Shown here one piece after another: positions 17,344 through 26,514 of a stretch of 64,000 bases of DNA. Origin of the DNA: Telmatospirillum sp. (GTDB lineage Bacteria > Pseudomonadota > Alphaproteobacteria > Rhodospirillales > Magnetospirillaceae); NCBI GenBank assembly GCA_031291415.1, contig JARLJB010000058.1, positions 1 through 64,000 of the forward strand. The letters are read 5' to 3'. A model generated the notes under the pieces. It was not told the DNA's origin and did no database searches. It saw only the letters and a list, made by a program, of their open reading frames with translations. The position numbers were made by a program, and so were the translations under genes. Positions within the stretch are counted from its first letter, which is position 1; each line of letters begins with the position of its first letter.

Positions 17344-18291
17344 ATGAAAACCATCCTGATCACCGGATGCTCGTCCGGCTTTGGACTTGAAACCGCCAAA
17401 TACTTTCTCGATCGCGACTGGCATGTTGTCGCCACGATGCGCACGCCGCGCGAGGACGTGCTGCCCCCTTCCGGGCAAGGGAAGGCGCACCGCGCGGTGA
17501 AAGCGGCCTCTCCCAAAGCTACGGTGGGCAGTGCCTATGAGATGGCCCCCGCGTATCCCAAGACCGATTCAGACGACGATCGCGCCGCCGCCGCCCGGTA
17601 CCATGCCATGAACAATGTCTTCTTTCTGGAGGCGGCCATGCATGGCCGCTATCCGAAAGCTTTCGTTGGAGATCTGCCCTATGAGCTGATGGGCTTTCGG
17701 GCGGGTGATGAAAAACTCCTCCATGCGCCGCTCGATTGGGTCGGCTTTCATTACTACACGCGCCGCATCGTCTCGGATGCGAGCAAGGAGCAATTTCTCG
17801 GCGGCGGTAAGTTCAGCGGTACCGAGATTGAGACTAATTCACCGGGCGGACGCGATCCTTACACACGCTTCTGCTCCGCGATGCCCACAGAAGGCCCGCT
17901 TACCGACGCTGGCCTCGAAGTATGGCCGCGCGGCATGTATGACCTGGTCACTCAGATCTCACGGGAATACAACCACCCGATCATCGAAATCACCGAGAGC
18001 GGCTGCGGCTATCTCGATGGACCCGATGATGAACAGAACGGCCGCATACCCGACGACCGTCGCATCCAGTGGTACCGGGGAGTGCTCGCGGAACTGGCTC
18101 GCGCGATCGCCGATGGGGCCCAGGTTCGCGCCTTCCATGCCTGGACCCTTCTCGACAACTTTCAATGGGCGGAGGGCTACACCGAGCGCTATGGCTTGAT
18201 CTACACGGACTTTCGCAATCAGAAACGCACGATAAAGGATTCGGGCCTCTGGTACGGTCGCGTTGCCGCCTCCAACCGGCTTGATGTCTGA
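17344..18291 (+). pseudogene. Chimeric ORF: SDR N-terminus fused to GH1 beta-glucosidase C-terminus
   Basis: Residues 1-41 are a short-chain dehydrogenase start with the TGxxxGxG NAD motif (TGCSSGFG) and continue to VATMRTPREDVLP. From about residue 44 the sequence is the C-terminal two-thirds of a family 1 beta-glycosidase: DWVGFHYYTRR, ITESGCGY (nucleophile Glu), and AFHAWTLLDNFQWAEGY. The GH1 acid/base motif (TxNEP) is absent and the SDR lacks its catalytic YxxxK. The frame stays open across the junction near 17464-17476. Neither activity is expected, so this looks like an in-frame deletion scar. Confidence 0.82.
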
Positions 18292-18439
18292 TGATGGCCG
18301 ATCACTCACACTCTCCGGAAATCGCCTTCGTCGGCGATGCCCCCGGGATGGACGACGACGGCGCTCTGCAGATCGTCGCCGGCCATGCCGGGCAGAATGA
18401 CGGGAAGGTGCACCTTCCGTTGTGTTGGGCGGCGGGCGC

Positions 18440-19189
18440 TTACCAGCCCTGGTCGATCGGCAGAACGAAAAGTTCGGCGACGTTGACGTGGGGTGGCACC
18501 TGAAGCGCGAACAGGATGGTCTCGGCGATATCCGCCCCCTGCAGGAAGGTCATCTGCGTGGCGAGATCGTCCATCTGCTGGCGATAGCCGGCATCCGTGA
18601 TCTGGTCATAGAGTTCGGTGGCGACGGCACCGGGCTGAATGCAGGTGACGCGGATGTTGTGCTTCTGCCCGACCTCCATGCGCAGGCCGTCGGAGAAGGC
18701 GGTTACGGCGTGCTTCGTCGCACAATAGACAGACAGCCCCTTGAAGACCTTGCGGCCGGCAATCGAGGATGTATTGAAGATGTGCCCCGAATGCTGCTTG
18801 ATCATCTGCGGCAGAACGGCCGCCGTCGTATTGAGCAAGCCCTTGACGTTGACATCGACCATGCGATGCCATTCGCCGGTCTTGAACTGGTCGATATCGG
18901 AGAGCGGCATCAGACCGGCATTGTTGAAGAGGATGTCGATCGAGCCGTAGGCATCGATAAGCGTCTTGACGCCGGCTTCGACGGAGGCTGGATCGACCAC
19001 GTCCATTTCGATCACGATAGCTTCGCCTCCCGCTTTTGTGATGTCGGCCTTCAGCGCTTCGAGGCGATCGGTACGCCGGGCGGCGATGCCGACCTTGACG
19101 CCCGCAGCAGCCAGCTTGCGGGCCGTCGCCGCGCCGATACCGCTCGATGCGCCGGTAATCAGCGCGACTTTTCCATTGATGTTCGTCAT
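18440..19189 (-). CDS. Short-chain dehydrogenase/reductase
   Basis: A 249-residue classical SDR. Motifs are TGASSGIG (cofactor glycine-rich loop), NNAG, the catalytic Ser in NTSSIAG, and YCATKHA (YxxxK). An Arg after the second strand (ARRTDR) suggests NADP(H). Substrate unknown. ATG 19189 has a GGAGA ribosome site; the frame extends further upstream without homology. It lies 158 bp downstream of an AraC regulator on the same strand, which probably controls it. Confidence 0.9.
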   Translation of the reverse strand: MTNINGKVALITGASSGIGAATARKLAAAGVKVGIAARRTDRLEALKADITKAGGEAIVIEMDVVDPASVEAGVKTLIDAYGSIDILFNNAGLMPLSDIDQFKTGEWHRMVDVNVKGLLNTTAAVLPQMIKQHSGHIFNTSSIAGRKVFKGLSVYCATKHAVTAFSDGLRMEVGQKHNIRVTCIQPGAVATELYDQITDAGYRQQMDDLATQMTFLQGADIAETILFALQVPPHVNVAELFVLPIDQGW

Positions 19190-19347
19190 GGCATGTCTCC
19201 TTGTTGCTGTCGAACCTGTTCCGGAAGCGGAAAGGTGTTCGCGTTCGACAAGGAGAAGTCTAAGAAACCTCGGATTTTCTCTCTCCCGGCGCCTTGCGGA
19301 GACTGTCGTGATTTTGCTCGTTTCTGACTTCGTGCGAGTTTGATGTG

Positions 19348-20277
19348 TCAACGACGGCGGTAGTCGGTCGGCGAGAGGCCGGTCTCACGGCGGAAAATCT
19401 GCGCGAAATGGCTGGGGCTGGAGTAGCCGACAGTCAGGCCGATCTGAATGATGCTGGTGTCGGTTTCCTGCAGCAGCTGCTGCGCCTTGGCCACCCGCTG
19501 GCGAATGAAATAGAGCGACGGAGAAAGGCCCGTCGCCTTCTTGAAAAGCCGGCTGAAATGGAACTCGCTCATTCCCACCGCACCGGCCAGGCTGTTGAGG
19601 TCAAACGGCTGATCGAGCCGGGCCGCCATGAAGGCAATCGCCCGCCGCAATTTGGGGCCGGGCAAGGCGTTTCGGGCACGCGCTTCGCTATCTGCAACCC
19701 CGTAGTGGCGTACGAGATGCACGGCCAGGCTCTGCGCCAGCCCTTCGACAAACAGCGCGCTGCCCTCGCTTCCCGCGACCAATTCTCCGTGAAGAAGGTT
19801 CAAGATATGCGAGATCGTCGTGTCGCAACCACCTGAGACATCCTTCAAGGTGACGTTGCCACCGGCCTTTCCCAGCATCTCTCGCACCACCTTTTCGAAC
19901 AGCGGGACAGAGACATAGAGGTGCATCACTTGAAATGGCCGATCGCCATCAGCCTGCCATCTCATCTCATAGGGAACAGGCGACCGCGTCAGGAAGAAGT
20001 CTCCAACGTTCACGCGGCTCGCTTTCCATTCACCGCCGAGATCCCGTTCTTCGACAGTGGCGCTGCCTGACATGACCCAGACAATAAGTGGCTCAGCGAC
20101 AGCGGGAACCAGGAAGGAGTTTTGAACGCGATTGCGGGAGAAGACCTGCACGAAGACGTCTTTCCACGCCGCACCGTCGCCGCTGATCAATGTGGTCCCG
20201 CAGATATAGCTTTCGAGTCCAATCGGCGAAGTCCGCTCAGGGGGTGGTAGCGATGTGGGTGGTTTGTTCAAAGCCAA
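19348..20277 (-). CDS. AraC-family transcriptional regulator
   Basis: A 309-residue regulator with an N-terminal cupin-like sensing domain (about 1-190) and a C-terminal AraC DNA-binding domain. The latter has two HTHs ([26 protein letters not shown] and [24 protein letters not shown]) and ends in the family's typical LSPTDYRRR. The start is uncertain: 20277 is a TTG codon and no strong ribosome site is seen. Presumed regulator of the downstream SDR gene. Confidence 0.85.
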   Translation of the reverse strand: MALNKPPTSLPPPERTSPIGLESYICGTTLISGDGAAWKDVFVQVFSRNRVQNSFLVPAVAEPLIVWVMSGSATVEERDLGGEWKASRVNVGDFFLTRSPVPYEMRWQADGDRPFQVMHLYVSVPLFEKVVREMLGKAGGNVTLKDVSGGCDTTISHILNLLHGELVAGSEGSALFVEGLAQSLAVHLVRHYGVADSEARARNALPGPKLRRAIAFMAARLDQPFDLNSLAGAVGMSEFHFSRLFKKATGLSPSLYFIRQRVAKAQQLLQETDTSIIQIGLTVGYSSPSHFAQIFRRETGLSPTDYRRR

Positions 20278-20556
20278 TATCGTCTTCCATGCGTCGCGGA
20301 TTCAGGTTTCTCTCATAGTAATGTGGCATCTTTCACACCGAGACCACGGAACACCAATCGGCGACGGGATCATCGAAATGCTGCTGGCTTGCTACGAAAA
20401 GCCGGAAGACCTGGACGGCAATCGTCACGCCGTCCAGGCGCGTCGTCATAAGCGACATCGCCGAACACCGGGGTGTAGAAACCGACAACGGCCTTCGAGG
20501 CCAAGCGACTACGTCATTTTCACACTGCGCCCATGGTCCCCGGACCAATGTATTGA

Positions 20557-20572
20557 CAATGTAATTACATTG
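20557..20572. promoter_or_regulatory. 16-bp perfect palindrome upstream of the DUF1778 gene
   Basis: CAATGTAATTACATTG is a perfect palindrome 36 bp upstream of the antitoxin ATG, and a TTGACA hexamer (20553-20558) overlaps its left end. This fits an autoregulatory operator of a ribbon-helix-helix antitoxin covering the -35 box. The rest of the 330-bp gap (20278-20607) contains no gene that I can support. Confidence 0.6.
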
Positions 20573-20607
20573 ACCGCGAGACTCGCCTCCGATATGGGAG
20601 AAATATC

Positions 20608-20919
20608 ATGCCTCAGGCTCGGCCCCCTCAGCGGAAAGCGACCTCAGGATCGACCCGAAAGGGCGATATCATCCAGATCCGCGCCTCTGCGGAAACCAAG
20701 GTCTTGCTTCACCAGGCTGCGGTATTGCGCGGCCAGAAACTGTCCGAGTTCGTACTGGAAAGCGCCCGCAAGCAAGCCGAGGAGACGCTGCTGGATCAGC
20801 GCGTGTTTTTCCTCGAGCCGGAGGCACACGAAGACTTTCTGACCATGCTCGACGCGCCTGCTCTGCCGAGCGACACAGCCCGTGAACGCCTGAACCGTCG
20901 CGCGCACTGGGATCGTTGA
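20608..20919 (+). CDS. DUF1778 (TacA-like) antitoxin
   Basis: A 103-residue DUF1778 protein. The N-terminal ribbon-helix-helix region (IIQIRASAETKVLLHQAAVLRGQKLSEFVLESA) binds DNA, and the C-terminal tail (RVFFLEPEAHEDFLTMLDAP) is the toxin-neutralising segment of TacA-type antitoxins. These pair with GNAT acetyltransferase toxins that modify aminoacyl-tRNA. The stop overlaps the start of a 37-codon remnant of such a toxin (TGATG), so the antitoxin appears orphaned. A palindromic operator lies upstream. Confidence 0.88.
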   Translation: MPQARPPQRKATSGSTRKGDIIQIRASAETKVLLHQAAVLRGQKLSEFVLESARKQAEETLLDQRVFFLEPEAHEDFLTMLDAPALPSDTARERLNRRAHWDR

Positions 20920-21032
20920 TGGTGAACGGGGATCTCCCGGAACAGGCGTCCACGCATCCAGCCGTCTTGCCACCGGAACGACTGAGCCAGCGGCACGATC
21001 TTTCGCGATTACGGCTCATATTTGATCCTTAG
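20919..21032 (+). pseudogene. Truncated GNAT (TacT-like) toxin remnant
   Basis: A 37-codon ORF begins at the ATG overlapping the antitoxin stop, exactly where TacT genes start. Residues 17-31 (LPPERLSQRHDLSRL) resemble the N-terminus of TacT-type toxins, which normally continue into a FxCG motif and a ~160-residue acetyltransferase. Here the frame changes character and stops at 21030-21032, inside the hipBA control region. Only the N-terminal tip remains, so no acetyltransferase activity is possible. Confidence 0.55.
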
Positions 21033-21158
21033 TGTGGATTTAAGCGATATTAGGGATCATATAAGATCCTCAACAGACTTTGCGAAAAGCCTATCATTAA
21101 CGGATCATATATGATACTTTGTACCTGTATTATGCCGATAATGGATTACATATGATTC
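21017..21158. promoter_or_regulatory. Cluster of HipB-type operators
   Basis: Four related AT-rich sites precede hipB: CATATTTGATCC (21017-21028), GGATCATATAAGATCC (21054-21069, perfect GGATC-N6-GATCC), GGATCATATATGAT (21102-21115, with the 12-bp palindrome ATCATATATGAT), and GGATTACATATGATTC (21143-21158). Spacing between the last three centres is about 41-48 bp. The array fits cooperative autorepression by the HipBA complex. Confidence 0.7.
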
Positions 21159-21514
21159 TTAATACGACCGCATCACCAGGGACCATTGAGACCACCATGC
21201 GCGATCTCGGCGTGCGGCTGGCCAAGGTTCGCCTCAGCCGCAACCTCACCCAAGCACGACTGGCGCAAGAGGCCGGCGCGTCGCTGCCAAGCATCAAACG
21301 GCTGGAGGCAGGCCGGAACAGCTCGCTCGACACCCTCCTCCGCGTCCTCAGAGCGCTCAACCTGGGCGATCGCATCCTCGACATTCTTCCCAATCCTGAC
21401 GTCCGGCCGGTCGAGCGAGTTCAGCATGAAGGCCACGAACGCCGCCGCGCGCGAACCCGGACCGAGGCGCCCAAGGCCACCGACTGGGCATGGGGCGAGG
21501 AGGATGAACAATGA
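21152..21514 (+). CDS. hipB: HipB-like XRE-family antitoxin/regulator
   Basis: A 120-residue protein with an XRE HTH (LGVRLAKVRLSRNLTQARLAQEAGASLPSIKRLEAG, about residues 19-53) and a charged C-terminal tail. Its 4-nt overlap with hipA marks it as the HipB partner that neutralises and co-represses. The start is ambiguous: ATG 21152 lies within the last operator, and a second ATG at 21197 would still include the HTH. Confidence 0.85.
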   Translation: MILNTTASPGTIETTMRDLGVRLAKVRLSRNLTQARLAQEAGASLPSIKRLEAGRNSSLDTLLRVLRALNLGDRILDILPNPDVRPVERVQHEGHERRRARTRTEAPKATDWAWGEEDEQ

Positions 21515-22821
21515 CCGACGCCACCGTCCGCTTGTGGGGCAGAGACATCGGCGCCGTCAGTTGGCTCGACGACAGAGCGATCGGCGTATTCCAATACATG
21601 CCCGACTTCGTCCAGAGCACCTTCGAGCTGGCACCGATCATGATGCCGCGAAGCCCAGACCCCTGCGAATTTCCTGGTCTGCCGCGAGAAGCATTCAAGG
21701 GCCTGCCCGGCATGCTGGCCGATTCCCTCCCGGATAAATTCGGCAATGCCCTGATCGATGCATGGCTCGTGACGCAAGGGCGATCAGTTGGCAGCTTCAA
21801 TCCGGTCGAGCGCCTCTGCTATATCGGGACGCGCGGCATGGGCGCGCTCGAGTTTCACCCGACGATCCTAAAGGGGCCGCGCAAATCCCAGCGCCTTGAG
21901 ATCGACGCGCTCACCAAGCTGGCCAACGATGTCCTCAACAACCGCGCCAACCTCTCCGGCGTCCTCAAGGGCGACGACGACCACGAGACCTTGCAAGAGA
22001 TCCTGCGCGTCGGCACGTCCGCAGGTGGTGCGCGCGCCAAGGCCATCCTGGCGTGGAACGAAAAGACCGGGGAATTCCGTTCCGGCCAAGTCAAGGCCGG
22101 TGAAGGCTTCACCTACTGGCTCATGAAGTTCGACGGCATCTCCAACAATCGCGACAAGGAGCAGGCCGATCCGCAGGGCTTTGGCCTTATCGAGTACGGC
22201 TTCTTTCTCCTGGCGCGCGCCGCCGGCATCGACATGACCGAATGCAGAGTCCACCACGAAGGCGGCCGATCACATTTCATGACGCAACGCTTCGACCGTA
22301 CCGCCAGCGGCCAGAAGCTCCACATGCAGTCGCTCGCGGCCCTGCGTCACTACGACTTCAACGCCGCGGGAGCCTATTCCTACGAGCAGGCGGTCGAGAC
22401 GATCCGGCTCCTCGGGCTGCCCACCTACGACATCGAGCAACAGTTTCGCCGTGCGGTCTTCAACATTCTCGTCCGGAACCAGGACGATCACGTTAAGAAC
22501 ATCGCCTTCCTCATGAATCGGAGAGGAGAATGGCGCCTGTCGCCGGCATTCGACGTGAGCTACGCCTACAATCCGGACGGAAGCTGGACGCACCAGCACC
22601 AGATGAGCCTGAGCGGCAAACGCGATCAGTTCGACCTCTCCGATCTCATCAGGTTTGGCGTCTTCTGCGACCTCAAGCCGAAGAAGGCCGAGGACATCAT
22701 CCGCGAAATACACGCGCAGATCGACAACTGGCCGACCTTCGCCGAACAGGCTGGCGTCGCGGAGAAGACCGCGCGAACCATTCACAACGCTATGCGGCGT
22801 GAAATTGTAATCCAGCATTAG
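21511..22821 (+). CDS. hipA: HipA-family serine/threonine kinase toxin
   Basis: A 436-residue HipA protein, the standard length. The N-terminal small subdomain is followed by the Gly-rich nucleotide loop VGTSAGGARAKAIL (167-180). The catalytic loop is VRNQDDHVKNI (321-331), with the catalytic Asp in the RNxDDHxKN motif. E. coli HipA phosphorylates glutamyl-tRNA synthetase; the target here is not known. All active-site motifs are present, so the toxin is probably functional. ATGA overlap with hipB. The reading frame stays open after its TAG stop, but the continuation shows no HipA homology. Confidence 0.92.
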   Translation: MTDATVRLWGRDIGAVSWLDDRAIGVFQYMPDFVQSTFELAPIMMPRSPDPCEFPGLPREAFKGLPGMLADSLPDKFGNALIDAWLVTQGRSVGSFNPVERLCYIGTRGMGALEFHPTILKGPRKSQRLEIDALTKLANDVLNNRANLSGVLKGDDDHETLQEILRVGTSAGGARAKAILAWNEKTGEFRSGQVKAGEGFTYWLMKFDGISNNRDKEQADPQGFGLIEYGFFLLARAAGIDMTECRVHHEGGRSHFMTQRFDRTASGQKLHMQSLAALRHYDFNAAGAYSYEQAVETIRLLGLPTYDIEQQFRRAVFNILVRNQDDHVKNIAFLMNRRGEWRLSPAFDVSYAYNPDGSWTHQHQMSLSGKRDQFDLSDLIRFGVFCDLKPKKAEDIIREIHAQIDNWPTFAEQAGVAEKTARTIHNAMRREIVIQH

Positions 22822-22949
22822 CAGAAATCAGACCGGAGCCTCTGTGAGTATCCATTCGACGGCGATAACCTGGAGATCCTCGCGGATGCGGGGGGATTTT
22901 ACTTCCTCAGGAAAGGTCCCCCCGATACGATGGCGCACGACGCCATCCA

Positions 22950-25463
22950 TCATCCAATCTTGCTTCGCATACTGTCCGCGAGCGCCGAAAGCACATTGGC
23001 AATTTGTCTCGTGGTTTCCGGTGCCGGCAGTGGAATTTTGAGGTTTCGCGCGCCGGTGGCGGGATCGCGCTCAATCCATGGATGCGCCGAAGCGTTGGGT
23101 TCGTTGGCAGCCGTCAAAGCGGCAACAAACTGTGCGCCAACCTGCGCCAAGACTTGCCAAGGATCAGGCCCCGCGTCGCGCGGAGGCGCTCCGGCCCCAT
23201 CGGTCCGGGCAATCGTCCCATCGTCCGCGCCAACGCTGACATCCGCGTTCACGTCTTCCACCGAGCCAGCTTCATCCGCGGCGGAGATGTTTCCCACTTC
23301 CTCAGCCGGTGTCACGGCCTCACTCTCACCCATGCTCCCCGTGACGTTCTCGACGTCCTCCATGAAGCGGTTGAGACGCGAGCCGCCAAGAGAAATCTCG
23401 CCACTGCCGCCGTCGAGAATTCCCGCGGAAAGGGAGCGTTTGAACGCCAACACCGAGAGCATGCCCTCCTCGATGGTGCCCTTTGCCACGAAATTGATGA
23501 CCTGAACCGGCCGGATCTGACCTAAGCGATGGATGCGCGCGATGCGCTGTTCGAGGATCGCCGGGTTCCACGGCAGATCCATGTTCACCAAAGTCGAAGC
23601 ATGCTGCAAATTGAGGCCAGTGCTACCGGCATCGGTGGACAGGAACACGCGGCAGGTGGGGTCGTCCCGAAACCGCTCGACCAGTGCCGGTCTTTTGTCG
23701 GACGGCACGCCGCCGTGGAAGCTGACATAACCCAGCCCATGGGCTTCGAGGCGGCGGATGACAATGTCGTGGGTTCGCGTCCATTGCGAGAAAACCACCG
23801 CCTTGGCCTCCGGTTCGGCGAACAATTCATCGAGCAGCGCCGCCAATTCGTCAGCCTTGACGCCGTGGTCGGTTTCTTGATCCAGCAGATAGGTGCTGTT
23901 GCACGACATGCGCATGTTCTGCAGGGCACAGGTCAGCCGCCGCTGATCCACATCCGACAGAAACCCGGTTTTGCGCCAGCGCTGAACGATTTTAGCCACC
24001 ACATCCGCGTTTTCCTGATGATACCGCATTTGCATTTCGGTCATCGGCACCAGGAGGTTCTGGTCGGTACGGCTGGGCAGTTGGCGCAACACCTCGGATT
24101 TGCGCCGCCGGATCATGATCGGCGCCAAGGTTTGTCCGATCTTTTCAAGCCCGGTATAGCCGGTGACGCGTCCCCCTTCATCCTTGACCTGATGCTCGTG
24201 CAGCAGCTTCCAGGTTGGCCCCAGCCGATGCTGATCGACAAATTGGACAATGGAAATCAGTTCTTCCAACTTGTTTTCCAAGGGAGTCCCGGTCAGCACG
24301 ATCGCGTAAGCGCTATCGACTTGTTTCAAGGCGCGCGCCGCGATGGTGTTCCAGTTTTTCACCCGTTGCGCTTCATCGACGATGACCAACTCGGGCGCCC
24401 AAGCGGTGATCAGGTCGAGATCAGGCTTGAGTTTCTCGTAATTCGTGATCTTGCAGAAATCGTCAAGCGCGAAGTCTTTCTGCCGCTGTGCCCGACCTCC
24501 GTTGATGACACGCGCGGCGTCCTCACCCTGTCGCCCCGTAAAACGCGTAATCTCGCTTTGCCACTGGTATTTGAGCGATGTCGGACAGATCACCAGCACC
24601 TTCGAAACGCCAAAATGCCGCGCCAGAATTTCCGTCGCGGCGATTGCCTGGATCGTCTTGCCCAGCCCCATGTCGTCGCCGATCAGTGACCTTCCTGCCC
24701 GCACAGCGAACAGCGCGCCCTCAGCCTGATAGGAATAGAGCGGTATCTTCAGCAGCGCCAGAAGCTTAGGGTCAGCGGCACCCCCTGGGAACAGGTCCTC
24801 GAGCATCGAGGTCCGGCGGTCGGCATCCCGCCTTCCCGCGACGAAATCGAGCGCATCGTCATAGGCGCGCAACTCATGACTGCTCTTCGCCACCATAGTC
24901 ATGAAATCTTCCAACGCGCCAAGGCGCTCGTCCGGCAACATTCCCTTGTGGTCGGCATCGAACAACCCGGCGGCGGCCTCGCTCACCGCCGGCGGGCAGT
25001 CCGTTCCCGCATGAAAATAGACACGGCGCTTGCCGTCATTGCGCAAATACAACTCGGAAAACGCCGGCTGATAGCCGCGCGCAAACGCCGTCTTGGCTCC
25101 ACGCTTTTTCTCCAACTGGGCGAGCGTGAATTCGATGTGCTTGCAAGTCCCCAATTCGGCGGTGGCATAATCAGGGCATGAACAGAAATTACCACCCGGC
25201 CCCAAGCCTCGAATCGCCACGCGATAGCTGGATTTCGACGCGGGATTGCTGACGCGAAAGTCGGAGAAGAACGGTTCGCTGCCGAGATTCTCAAGCCCGA
25301 AGGCCTGCTCTCGGCCAAACTGGCGGCGCAATGCCCGTTGCCAGTCCATCGGTGACAGATCGGCTGGCGCATGGGTGCGCGAGAGCTTGGATTCCTTATC
25401 CTGCTTGGGTGCGGAATTCGTTTTCTGGCGCTTGGATTTCATCCACAATCTCGTTCTTGGCAT
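22950..25463 (-). CDS. SNF2-family helicase with SWIM zinc finger
   Basis: An 837-residue SF2 ATPase. A SWIM zinc finger (CSC...CKH, residues 94-109) precedes the SNF2 core: Walker A DDMGLGKT (263-270), DEAQ box (363-366), a TGTPLEN motif III, and the C-terminal RecA domain with RIARIHRLGQ (motif VI). An acidic linker and a C-terminal tail of about 130 residues follow. Such proteins remodel protein-DNA complexes and are frequent on plasmids and integrative elements. Start 25463 (MPRTRLW) or 25442 is chosen because upstream in-frame sequence overlaps a relaxase remnant and lacks homology. Confidence 0.87.
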   Translation of the reverse strand: MPRTRLWMKSKRQKTNSAPKQDKESKLSRTHAPADLSPMDWQRALRRQFGREQAFGLENLGSEPFFSDFRVSNPASKSSYRVAIRGLGPGGNFCSCPDYATAELGTCKHIEFTLAQLEKKRGAKTAFARGYQPAFSELYLRNDGKRRVYFHAGTDCPPAVSEAAAGLFDADHKGMLPDERLGALEDFMTMVAKSSHELRAYDDALDFVAGRRDADRRTSMLEDLFPGGAADPKLLALLKIPLYSYQAEGALFAVRAGRSLIGDDMGLGKTIQAIAATEILARHFGVSKVLVICPTSLKYQWQSEITRFTGRQGEDAARVINGGRAQRQKDFALDDFCKITNYEKLKPDLDLITAWAPELVIVDEAQRVKNWNTIAARALKQVDSAYAIVLTGTPLENKLEELISIVQFVDQHRLGPTWKLLHEHQVKDEGGRVTGYTGLEKIGQTLAPIMIRRRKSEVLRQLPSRTDQNLLVPMTEMQMRYHQENADVVAKIVQRWRKTGFLSDVDQRRLTCALQNMRMSCNSTYLLDQETDHGVKADELAALLDELFAEPEAKAVVFSQWTRTHDIVIRRLEAHGLGYVSFHGGVPSDKRPALVERFRDDPTCRVFLSTDAGSTGLNLQHASTLVNMDLPWNPAILEQRIARIHRLGQIRPVQVINFVAKGTIEEGMLSVLAFKRSLSAGILDGGSGEISLGGSRLNRFMEDVENVTGSMGESEAVTPAEEVGNISAADEAGSVEDVNADVSVGADDGTIARTDGAGAPPRDAGPDPWQVLAQVGAQFVAALTAANEPNASAHPWIERDPATGARNLKIPLPAPETTRQIANVLSALADSMRSKIG

Positions 25464-25734
25464 TTTTGGTCGATGGAAAGTCGGCCCGACAGCGGGCCGG
25501 TACGAGAAGATAACGCGGAAGCTCGTGGAGGAAAACGGTTCTTCAGGCTCCAAAGAGACGCGATCAAGGCATTTCCGCTGGTTGCGGAATAGGGGGGAGG
25601 CCATCCACCTAACCGTGCCGTTAGTCGGCACCAGCTGCTGTTCCCAGTGACCACGGTCCGCCCGGCGGCCAAATAGGCTCCCCAAGCGGAGCGCGGGCGA
25701 CCAGAGGCTCCTACACCACTTCGCGGGACGCGAC

Positions 25735-25912
25735 CCAGACCGGAGTGCAGCCGTTCAAAAACTGGGTCATCGATTTCGGCACCATCTGATAGACCGAGCG
25801 AAGCGGATGGGGCATACCAGCGGCCAATGGCCTCTTTGCCTCCTGTGTAATAGCGTGCCTGTTCAGAGAGATAATAGCCGGACGCCGTTCCGGCCGAGAT
25901 GGTGCAGACCAT
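25735..25912 (-). pseudogene. MobF/TrwC-type relaxase, N-terminal remnant
   Basis: From ATG 25912, preceded by an AGGAG site, the first ~59 residues read like a TrwC-type relaxase start. They include the paired tyrosines (SGYYLSEQARYYTGGKE) that carry the nicking nucleophiles, then a WYAPSASLGL and PVFERLHSGL segment. Downstream the frame remains open to 25439 but loses family similarity, and it runs into the helicase start in another frame. Only about 6% of a typical relaxase survives. It indicates that the surrounding island derives from a conjugative or mobilisable element. Confidence 0.6.
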
Positions 25913-26014
25913 GATAGACGCTCCTGTTGCAAGGACCGTCTATTCCTATGTCACCCCGCCACCGGAAAAAGTGGACGATAAATCACCCTTTTCCTTTTTT
26001 TATATTAACATCAG

Positions 26015-26131
26015 ATGGTAAAATTCGATCTGGCGCTTGCCCCTGACGACCTTCGAATCCTGTTTGACCTGGCCACAAAACGACAGGACGTGAAGGACGG
26101 ATGGCGGTGGACAATAGGAGTTTTACCATGA
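26015..26131 (+). CDS. Possible 38-codon ORF upstream of the HTH gene
   Basis: An ATG-initiated ORF (MVKFDLALAPDDLRILFDLA, then KRQDV...) ends with a TGA that overlaps the next gene's ATG by 4 nt (ATGA). The overlap suggests translational coupling, and an upstream partner is usual for HVO_A0114-type HTH proteins. It is too short to be a known TumE-type toxin, and I do not recognise it; it may be a remnant or a leader. Confidence 0.3.
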   Translation: MVKFDLALAPDDLRILFDLATKRQDVKDGWRWTIGVLP

Positions 26132-26508
26132 GAACGCTCCGCATCGGCATCCGCTCCCATGAAGAGGCCAAAGCCCGGCTCCTCGCCATTGCGTGTGGCG
26201 AAGCGTCGCGCGGCGAAAACGAACCCAGTGTCTGGGTCACGTCGCTCGGCAGCCTCGCCCAACTCCTGAACGCGGGAAACATGGCGCTGCTTGATTTGAT
26301 CCGGGGCCAAGAGCCCGCGTCCTTAACCGAATTAGCAACATTGACGGAGCGGAGCGTCGCCAGTCTATCCCGGTCATTGGCCAAGATGGAAGAATACGGC
26401 TTGGTTACAATGATCGAACAAGGGCGCATGCGCGCCCCTCGGGTGACCTTTGACCGCCTTGAAATTGTCGTGGTCGAGCGTCCTCCGGTAAATCGGCAAG
26501 CCGCATAG
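26128..26508 (+). CDS. HVO_A0114-type winged-HTH protein (TumA-like antitoxin/regulator)
   Basis: A 126-residue protein matching the HVO_A0114 family of small winged-helix proteins. It opens with RTLRIGIRSHEEAKARLLAIA, has a SVWVTSLGSLAQLL segment, and a wHTH (PASLTELATLTERSVASLSRSLAKMEEYGLV). Related proteins act as antitoxins for TumE-type toxins; no intact TumE is seen here. ATG 26128 gives the conserved N-terminus and overlaps a short upstream ORF. It is the last gene before guaA, convergent with it. Confidence 0.75.
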   Translation: MRTLRIGIRSHEEAKARLLAIACGEASRGENEPSVWVTSLGSLAQLLNAGNMALLDLIRGQEPASLTELATLTERSVASLSRSLAKMEEYGLVTMIEQGRMRAPRVTFDRLEIVVVERPPVNRQAA

Positions 26509-26514
26509 CAAGAA

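Noticed and set aside
22822..22949. In-frame continuation after the hipA stop codon
   Set aside because: It reads protein-like for about 30 codons but has no similarity to HipA and runs antisense to the helicase end, so it is probably chance.
25439..25735. Remainder of the relaxase-remnant frame
   Set aside because: The frame is open but shows no relaxase similarity and overlaps the helicase N-terminus, so only the first ~59 codons are annotated.
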